Assembly (NCBI GenBank): GCA_018824405.1
Contig: JAHJGO010000025.1
Span: forward strand, 1-64,000
Source of the DNA: Gammaproteobacteria bacterium
GTDB lineage: Bacteria; Pseudomonadota; Gammaproteobacteria; Burkholderiales; Sulfuricellaceae
DNA: 64,000 bases
Direction of reading: 5' to 3'
Shown here: positions 58,251-64,000 of the stretch, piece by piece
How positions within the stretch are numbered: the stretch's first letter is position 1
Layout: each line of letters opens with the position of its first letter
The notes under the pieces: model-generated
What the model saw: only the letters and a program-made list of their open reading frames with translations
Told to the model about the DNA's origin: nothing
The model's database searches: none
Program-made: the position numbers and the translations under genes

Positions 58251-61200
58251 TCACTCCGCGGAAATGCCCAGATAGCGCGAAAACTCATCTTCAGGTATGG
58301 GGCGGCTGAACAGGTAGCCCTGGAATATCTTGCAGCCATACTGGGTAAGATAGGCCAGTTGCTGGTCGGTTTCCACGCCCTCTGCAACCACGGAAAGATT
58401 GAGCGACTGGCTCAAAGCCAGAACGGCACGGACGATGGCGGCATCGTCCGGATCCTGCATGATGTCCCTGACAAAAGAGCGGTCGATCTTGACCTCTTCC
58501 ACCGGGAGCTTCTTGAGGTAGGAGAGCGAGGAATAACCGGTGCCAAAGTCGTCCAGCGAGAGGCGAATGCCCAGTGCCCTGATGCTGTTCATCCGCTCGA
58601 TGGCTTCGTCCACATTCTGCAGCACCACGCTTTCGGTGAGCTCCAGCTTGAGACGTGCCGGATTTGCGCCGCTTTCGGCCAGGGCATGTTCAACCCTGGA
58701 TGAAAAGTCGGGCTGCAGGAACTGACGGGCGCTGATGTTCACCGACAGACTCAGTTCGTTTGTCGCCACATGCCTTTCCCATGCTTTGAGCTGAGCGCAG
58801 GCTGTTTTCAGCACCCAGCTCCCGATGGGAATGATAAGCCCTGTTTCTTCCGCCAGCGGGATGAACTGGTCGGGGGAAACGGATTCTCTATCAGGCGGTA
58901 GCCAGCGCAACAGGGCTTCTGCCCCGAGGCATTTTCCTGCCGGGTTGACCAGGGGCTGGTAGTAGAGCTGGAATTCGCGTTGTTCCAGGCCCTTGCGCAG
59001 GGCTCGTTCCATGGCGGTGCGCGCTTCGAGACTGGCCTGCATGGCGGGATTGAAAAAGCGCAGCGTGTCGCGTCCGGCATCCTTGGCCTGATAGAGTGCC
59101 AGGTCGGCCTGCTTGAAAAGGGTATTGAGCGAGCTTTCCTGATTGCGAAACAGGGTGAGGCCGATGCTTGATGAAGTGTCGCATTCCTGAGGTAGTCCCT
59201 CAAGCTGGAAGGGCTGGCCGAGATGTGCGCGGATTTTTTCCGCGATGGATTCGGCCAGGGCGGCGGCGCTTTCCTCCTCATGGCCGAGGTCTTCCAGCAG
59301 CAGGACAAATTCGTCACCGCCCAGGCGCGAGACGGTATCCACTTCGCGCACGCATGCGACGAGGCGCTTGCCCACTTCGATCAGGAGCTGGTCGCCCACG
59401 GCATGCCCCTGGGTATCGTTGAGGGTTTTGAAATTGTCCAGGTCGATGAAAAGCAGCGCGCCGTATTCTCTGGTGCGCGTGCTGGAAGCCAGGGCATGCT
59501 CGGCCCGGTCCATGAGCAGGCGGCGATTGGGCAGGCCGGTGAGGGGGTCGTAGAAGGCGAGGTGATGGATGCGTTCATCCGCGGCCTTGCGTTCGGTGAT
59601 ATCCGTGAAGGCAGCAACGTAATGCGTGGGCTGATTTGTTGCATCCCTGACCGTGGTGATGGTGAGCCACTTGGGGTAGATCATGCCGTCCTTGCGCCGG
59701 TCCCATATTTCCCCTTCCCAGTAGCCGGTGGTCCGCACGCTTGACCACATCTGCTGATAGAAGGCGCGGTCCTGCCGGCCGGATTTGAATATGGCTGGCG
59801 TTTTGCCCAGCACTTCTGCCTCGCCGTAACCGGTGATCGCTGTGAATGCCGAATTGACTGCCACGATGTTGCCCTTGGTGTCGGTGACCATGAAGGCCTC
59901 GGCTGCGCTGTCCACCACGCGGGCCAGAAATCGCAATTTTTCTTCATCGGCGCGGCGCTCGGTGATGTCGCGGGCGATGCCCAGTACGCCGATGAGATGG
60001 CCATCGTGGTCGCGCATGGGGGTCTTGATGGTCTCGAGCAGGGCGCGGTGCCCATCGTCGGCAAAGGTGACCCACTCCTCGTTGATGTTTGGCTTGCCGG
60101 CAGCAATGGCTTCCTGATCCTTCTGGCGAAAAAAGTTGGCCAGCTCATCCGGCACGAAATCGTGGTCGGTCTTGCCGATGATCAGCGCTTCCGGTGCATT
60201 GTAAAGGTGCTCGAAGCGCGGGTTGCAGGACAGAAAAATGCCAGCAGGGTCCTTAAGCCAGATCAGGTCCGGGATGGTTTCGATCAGGGTGTGAAGTTGG
60301 GCATTGGAGCGCTTCAGGGCCGTGGCCTGCTCCTGGCTGAGCCGTTTTGCAACAGCCAGTTTGCGTCGGGACAGCCACATGCCAGCCGTCAGGGACAGTA
60401 TGATGACTAAGGCCATGGCAAGCAGGATGACTGGTACTTGATAGCGTTTCCAGATGTCGGCCAGCGTGATTTCTGGCGGTGTGTCGTAGGGCGGCAAGCC
60501 CAGTTTGCGTGCCAGGTCTTCGATCGATGCATAACTGGCCGGGACGGTAAAGCCATGGATGTTGAGCGCCCTGGCAAGCGACGTGCCATCCTCGATTCGC
60601 AGCAGCGCTGCGGCAACCCGCCGGGCGCTGGCTTCATCTACTTGCGGCAGCGCAGCCAGCGGCCATTGAGGATAGAGACGTGTAGAAACCGCAAAAGGGT
60701 ACCCGGGCAGGTCCTGGCGATTGATGAACCGGATCTGGCTTATATCCAGCCGGCCTTCCTCGGCCATGGCTTCAATCACGCCGGCGCGTGCAAAGCCCGC
60801 ATCGGCCTTGCCGGAAAGAACGGTTTCCACCACCCCGTCATGAGGCAGTCCCAGAAAAAGCAGTTGCGCGTCATCGGGAGGCGGCAGGCCTGCGTCGATG
60901 AACATTTCGACAGGCATCTGGTAGCCTTCCATGCAGGTTTTGGAACAGCTTGCAATGGTGCGGTTCTTCAGGTCCTGCAGCGTGTTGAGGTCATTGCGTT
61001 CGGTCCGCGTGAAAATGACGCCTCCGATGGCTTCCACGGGTTTTCCATGAGCCGTCTCGATCAGGGTGGTCAGGGCGCCGGAAAGTGCATTTCGTTCCCG
61101 GATCAGGCGGTAATGGGTGGGGTGGGTCAGAATGAAGTCGAGCTTGTGTTGTAGCAGGGCTTGCTCCAGATCCGCATAGTCGAGGGCCTGTATCTGTACC

Positions 61201-61385
61201 CGGTGCCCCGGCAGCGTTTCGCTCAGATAGTCGGCCAGCGGCTGCCAGCGCGCCTGTGTCTCGGCAACTGGCCGAAGTGCCAGAATGCCAAGCGTCAGCA
61301 TATGATCGGCAAGGGCGTTGCGCCCCATTGTCAGCATCATGATCAGCAGCGACAGGGAAAAGAATTTGAGCAGATGGGTTGGCAT
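58251..61385 (-). CDS. Periplasmic-binding-domain sensor with PAS-PAS-GGDEF-EAL output
   Basis: A 1044-residue membrane sensor: signal sequence (about 1-26), a PhnD-type periplasmic binding domain (about 28-290; LGILALRPVAETQARWQPLA, LDFILTHPTHYRLI), a membrane helix (about 315-337), two PAS domains (about 365-475 and 490-600), a GGDEF domain with intact RLGGDEF and an EAL domain with intact EALLR, EVLQNVDEA-like and DDFGTGYSSL motifs. It should couple ligand binding in the periplasm to cyclic-di-GMP turnover. It begins 2 bases after a lipoprotein binding protein gene, suggesting a functional pair. Confidence 0.9.
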   Translation of the reverse strand: MPTHLLKFFSLSLLIMMLTMGRNALADHMLTLGILALRPVAETQARWQPLADYLSETLPGHRVQIQALDYADLEQALLQHKLDFILTHPTHYRLIRERNALSGALTTLIETAHGKPVEAIGGVIFTRTERNDLNTLQDLKNRTIASCSKTCMEGYQMPVEMFIDAGLPPPDDAQLLFLGLPHDGVVETVLSGKADAGFARAGVIEAMAEEGRLDISQIRFINRQDLPGYPFAVSTRLYPQWPLAALPQVDEASARRVAAALLRIEDGTSLARALNIHGFTVPASYASIEDLARKLGLPPYDTPPEITLADIWKRYQVPVILLAMALVIILSLTAGMWLSRRKLAVAKRLSQEQATALKRSNAQLHTLIETIPDLIWLKDPAGIFLSCNPRFEHLYNAPEALIIGKTDHDFVPDELANFFRQKDQEAIAAGKPNINEEWVTFADDGHRALLETIKTPMRDHDGHLIGVLGIARDITERRADEEKLRFLARVVDSAAEAFMVTDTKGNIVAVNSAFTAITGYGEAEVLGKTPAIFKSGRQDRAFYQQMWSSVRTTGYWEGEIWDRRKDGMIYPKWLTITTVRDATNQPTHYVAAFTDITERKAADERIHHLAFYDPLTGLPNRRLLMDRAEHALASSTRTREYGALLFIDLDNFKTLNDTQGHAVGDQLLIEVGKRLVACVREVDTVSRLGGDEFVLLLEDLGHEEESAAALAESIAEKIRAHLGQPFQLEGLPQECDTSSSIGLTLFRNQESSLNTLFKQADLALYQAKDAGRDTLRFFNPAMQASLEARTAMERALRKGLEQREFQLYYQPLVNPAGKCLGAEALLRWLPPDRESVSPDQFIPLAEETGLIIPIGSWVLKTACAQLKAWERHVATNELSLSVNISARQFLQPDFSSRVEHALAESGANPARLKLELTESVVLQNVDEAIERMNSIRALGIRLSLDDFGTGYSSLSYLKKLPVEEVKIDRSFVRDIMQDPDDAAIVRAVLALSQSLNLSVVAEGVETDQQLAYLTQYGCKIFQGYLFSRPIPEDEFSRYLGISAE

Positions 61386-61387
61386 CT

Positions 61388-62380
61388 TCAGTCTTCTTCC
61401 AACAGAAAGTCGGTGCGCACCAGATTGCCAAGATCGTCTGGTCGCGCCAGCAGTCCGGCTCTGGCCATTACCTGCGACAGCTCCCGGGCCGCTGAAAGCA
61501 GATGTCCTTTATTGATATCCATGAGACTGCGGTTGGCACGGATATCTGGCAGTTGCAGTCCACGGTAGGCATCCAGCACTTCACGGGCTTCCAGATGCAT
61601 GCGCCCGGCCAAACGGAATGCCGCATCCTGCGGGTTGCTGCGAAAATGTTGAAGCGCACGGAAATGTCCGGCTACCAGTTTTTTCAGTGCTTCCTGATGG
61701 CGTGAGACGGCTTCCGGCCTGACGGCAAGGACGTCGAAAATGGTGTCCGGCATATCCCGGCTGTCGTAGATGATCCTTGTGTCTTCAGCTTTAAGCCGGG
61801 AGGCGGTGGGCTCGTAGGTGATGAGGGCATCGAGTTGCCCGCGTTGCCAGGTTTCCATGTGGCCTTCAGGGCTGACCGGAATCACCGAGACGGCCTCATC
61901 GGGCAAGCCGGCGGCGGTGAGCAATTTGTGCAGCACCAGTTCGCCGAGAGCGGTCTTTTCCACACCGATACGCTTGCCCGCCAGATCGGCCAGCGTATGG
62001 ATGTTTGGGCGAGCAAGGACGACATCCGCACCGGCTGAAATATCGAATACCAGCACAATGGTGAGGCGGATGCCTTCGGCGCGGGCGCGCAGCACTTCAT
62101 CCAGCGTCAGTGCGGCGCCATCGGCCTTGCCGTCAGCCAGCGCAGCAAGAGAGGCGGTCGCCGAAACCGTTTCCAGCAGATTCAGCGATTCGGCCGGGAG
62201 CCATCCTTCGCGTCGGGCCAGAAACATCAGTTCGTAGCCGGGCCAGACATGGCTGGCGACAACCAGTGGTCTGGATTGTTGTGCTCCGCAGGCGTTGAGC
62301 AAGGGCAGCAACGCTGCAGTGGATAAAGCGCGCAGAATATTGCGCCGGCCAGGTTTTATGGATTTTCCGGGCTTCAGCAT
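61388..62380 (-). CDS. NMT1/THI5-like substrate-binding lipoprotein, orphan
   Basis: A 330-residue protein with a lipoprotein signal (STAALLPLLNACGAQQS; cysteine about 31) and a SsuA/THI5-type binding fold: VASHVWPGYELMFLARREGW, ALTLDEVLRARAEGI and VLARPNIHTLADLAGKRIGV. Such proteins bind sulfonates, nitrate/taurine-like compounds or pyrimidine precursors. No permease or ATPase is near. It is transcribed with the PhnD-GGDEF-EAL sensor (2-base gap), so it may deliver its ligand to, or signal through, that sensor. Confidence 0.85.
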   Translation of the reverse strand: MLKPGKSIKPGRRNILRALSTAALLPLLNACGAQQSRPLVVASHVWPGYELMFLARREGWLPAESLNLLETVSATASLAALADGKADGAALTLDEVLRARAEGIRLTIVLVFDISAGADVVLARPNIHTLADLAGKRIGVEKTALGELVLHKLLTAAGLPDEAVSVIPVSPEGHMETWQRGQLDALITYEPTASRLKAEDTRIIYDSRDMPDTIFDVLAVRPEAVSRHQEALKKLVAGHFRALQHFRSNPQDAAFRLAGRMHLEAREVLDAYRGLQLPDIRANRSLMDINKGHLLSAARELSQVMARAGLLARPDDLGNLVRTDFLLEED

Positions 62381-62439
62381 TGGAACAGTTTACCGTAAAT
62401 GTGGATAATCCATTTTTTTGCGTTTATCTGGAGAGAAAC

Positions 62440-62910
62440 ATGATTTGCAGGCAAGCTCTGATCAGAATGGTACTGGTGCTGCTTATGAGTAGCGCACCGG
62501 GTGTTGCGGGAGCGCACGACCACGAGCATTCCCACGATGAGGGAACGCCAGGAAAGCTTGAGCTCAAACAGGGCGCAAAGTGGCCGACTGATACGCATCT
62601 GCGACAGGGAATGGACGGTATCCGGCAAGCCATGCGCGAGAAGACGGCTGAGTTGAGTGGCGGGGCATTATCAGCTGATCAGGCGCACATGCTGTCGCAA
62701 AAGGTAAATGAGCAAATTGCATTCATGGTGCAGAACTGCAAGCTGGTTAAGGAGGCAGACGCCATGCTTCATCTGGTGCTGGCGGACATCATTGCCGGCG
62801 CGGATGCCTTGGCCGGACAGGATATGGATAAGGCTCGCCAGGGTGCGGAAAAAGTTTCCCATGCGCTTGAGAACTACGGCGTTTATTTCGATCACCCGGG
62901 CTGGCACTGA
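62440..62910 (+). CDS. Small periplasmic histidine-rich protein (DnrO-like)
   Basis: A 156-residue protein with a signal peptide (MICRQALIRMVLVLLMSSAP, cleavage after GVAGA) followed by a His/Asp-rich start HDHEHSHDEG and a helical domain ending HPGWH. It resembles proteins annotated DnrO, but I am not certain of the family. The HDHEHSHDE run could bind metal. ATG 62440 has GGAGAG upstream. It is divergent from the lipoprotein gene (59 bases) and its promoter region may be shared. Confidence 0.6.
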   Translation: MICRQALIRMVLVLLMSSAPGVAGAHDHEHSHDEGTPGKLELKQGAKWPTDTHLRQGMDGIRQAMREKTAELSGGALSADQAHMLSQKVNEQIAFMVQNCKLVKEADAMLHLVLADIIAGADALAGQDMDKARQGAEKVSHALENYGVYFDHPGWH

Positions 62911-62986
62911 TCCGGGGTGCGCTTGCCTTTACTAAGCCCACTGGTTTCCGGTATGTTCCGGGGTATGCAAGCAGAGATATCCTGAT

Positions 62987-64000
62987 ATGACATTCCCTTT
63001 TCCCGTTGATGTGGGCTCCCTGCTGGAAAACTGGTTATCCCAGCCCCGTTCGCCCGACTTCTGGTGGCAAGTGGGTGTGCTGGCGCTGGCCGCAGCCGGT
63101 GCCCTGCTGGTGCACCGCACCCTGAGCCAGAGTCTGGGTCAGCGCCCGGAAGGCCAGGAGGAAAATGCCATCCGGCGGCTGACCCTGAGCAGTATCCAGC
63201 GCCTGCTGTTCCCGATCAGCATGCTTTTCGGTGTGCTGGCAGGGCGGGCGCTGCTTGAAAGCATGGAATATCCGGTCAAGCTGCTCAATCTGGCCGTGCC
63301 CCTGCTGGCTTCACTGGCCACCATCCGCATATCGGTCTATTTGCTGCGCAAAACCTTCCGTCATGGCCCGGCGGTGAAAGCCTGGGAGGGGCTGATTGCC
63401 TCATCGGCATGGATCGTGGTGGCCCTGCACCTGCTGGGATGGCTGCGCCCGGTGCTGGACGCCATGGATGCGCTCGCCCTGCAGGTTGGTACCATCCGCT
63501 TTTCCCTGCTGGGCTCGGTCAAGCTGGTGCTGGCCGTAGCCCTCACCTGGGTACTGGCGCTGTGGCTTTCCCGCCTGATCGAGAATCGCCTGAACCGGGC
63601 GGAATATGTGAATGCGGGCATGCAGGTGGCGCTGGTCAAGCTGAGCAAATTCGGCCTGCTGACACTGGCTTCCCTGCTGGCGCTGGAAGCGGCGGGTATC
63701 GACCTGACTGCGTTTGCGGTGTTTGGCGGTGCACTGGGCGTGGGCCTGGGCTTCGGTTTGCAGCGTATCGCCAGCAACTTCATCAGCGGCTTCATCGTCT
63801 TGTTCGATCGCTCGATCCGCCCCGGCGACGTCATCACCATCGGCGAAAAATTCGGCTGGGTGCAGGAGCTGCGCGCCCGCTACATCGTGGTGCGCGACCG
63901 GGACGGCGTGGATCGCCTCATTCCCAATGAATACATGATTACCAACGAGGTAATCAACTGGAGCTATGCCGACCGCAATGTACGCCTCAAAGTCCCCGTT
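62987..64000 (+). CDS. MscS-family mechanosensitive channel, N-terminal part (cut by the window edge)
   Basis: 338 codons are visible from ATG 62987. About six hydrophobic helices precede the MscS core: VFGGALGVGLGFGLQRIASN (pore-lining TM3) and FISGFIVLFDRSIRPGDVIT, followed by the beta domain start (GWVQELRARYIVV). The C-terminal domain is outside the window. The extra N-terminal helices put it in the larger MscS-like group. It probably opens under hypo-osmotic shock. Confidence 0.92.
   Translation, partial: MTFPFPVDVGSLLENWLSQPRSPDFWWQVGVLALAAAGALLVHRTLSQSLGQRPEGQEENAIRRLTLSSIQRLLFPISMLFGVLAGRALLESMEYPVKLLNLAVPLLASLATIRISVYLLRKTFRHGPAVKAWEGLIASSAWIVVALHLLGWLRPVLDAMDALALQVGTIRFSLLGSVKLVLAVALTWVLALWLSRLIENRLNRAEYVNAGMQVALVKLSKFGLLTLASLLALEAAGIDLTAFAVFGGALGVGLGFGLQRIASNFISGFIVLFDRSIRPGDVITIGEKFGWVQELRARYIVVRDRDGVDRLIPNEYMITNEVINWSYADRNVRLKVPV

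Overview
The window is a 64 kb piece of a Gram-negative proteobacterial chromosome, most likely a betaproteobacterium of the Nitrosomonadales type (Sulfuricella/Gallionella-like). This placement is inferred from gene content and order: divergent smpB / ratA-rnfH, yciB-yciI-bolA-ppiC, a class Ia nrdAB pair, a mobB-moeA-moaD-moaE block, and moderately high GC coding DNA. No rRNA, tRNA, CRISPR array, transposase or phage gene was found. Gene density is high and most genes are ordinary chromosomal genes.

Layout. 1-630: the end of an integron-type cassette array on the minus strand. It has one complete 411 bp cassette (218-628) encoding a membrane zinc-ribbon protein, a clear attC site (212-274), the 5' part of a second cassette gene running off the left edge, and a half-site at 623-629. 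880-5245: a three-gene MacAB-like ABC export operon. 5436-5516: a palindromic repeat. 5534-9372: a hybrid sensor kinase overlapping a REC-GGDEF regulator. 9395-10759: a flavoprotein. 11263-15776: nrdAB with a promoter region carrying NrdR-like and DnaA boxes. 15981-21263: a PhnD-like binding protein, small membrane proteins (one with long G tracts), a methyltransferase, an S4 protein, a GcvR-like ACT protein and a histidine phosphatase. 21397-24852: a 1151-residue protein of unknown function. 24868-27074: a MarR regulator, cytochrome b561 and two YceI proteins behind a perfect 20 bp inverted-repeat operator. 27176-36096: an M20 amidohydrolase, a HIT/GalT-like protein, rnfH-ratA / smpB, a NosD-like protein, an HD-GYP phosphodiesterase, and ppiC-bolA-yciI-yciB. 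36169-43691: a PHP phosphatase, a YciO-type protein, an M50 protease, trpS, an M48 protease, a second copy of the palindromic repeat, a Lon-like protease, DUF3301 and FKBP. 43776-54969: ParA, GGDEF-EAL, CorA, glucokinase, SseB, DUF4202, a ferritin-like protein, peroxiredoxin, glycogen phosphorylase, DsbB. 55043-58205: a pseudouridine synthase followed by molybdenum cofactor genes. 58251-62380: a PhnD-PAS-PAS-GGDEF-EAL sensor coupled to a lipoprotein binding protein. 62440-64000: a small periplasmic protein and an MscS channel cut by the right edge.

Themes. Cyclic-di-GMP signalling is well represented: REC-GGDEF, two GGDEF-EAL proteins and one HD-GYP. Three periplasmic binding modules occur without any transport permease, and one of them is fused to a c-di-GMP sensor. 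The most distinctive items are the integron cassette edge, the MarR operator, the G12/G8 tracts in a small membrane-protein gene, the orphan binding-protein/c-di-GMP pair, and the large uncharacterised 1151-residue protein. I did not find one clearly new multi-gene system; the best candidates are given as separate findings.
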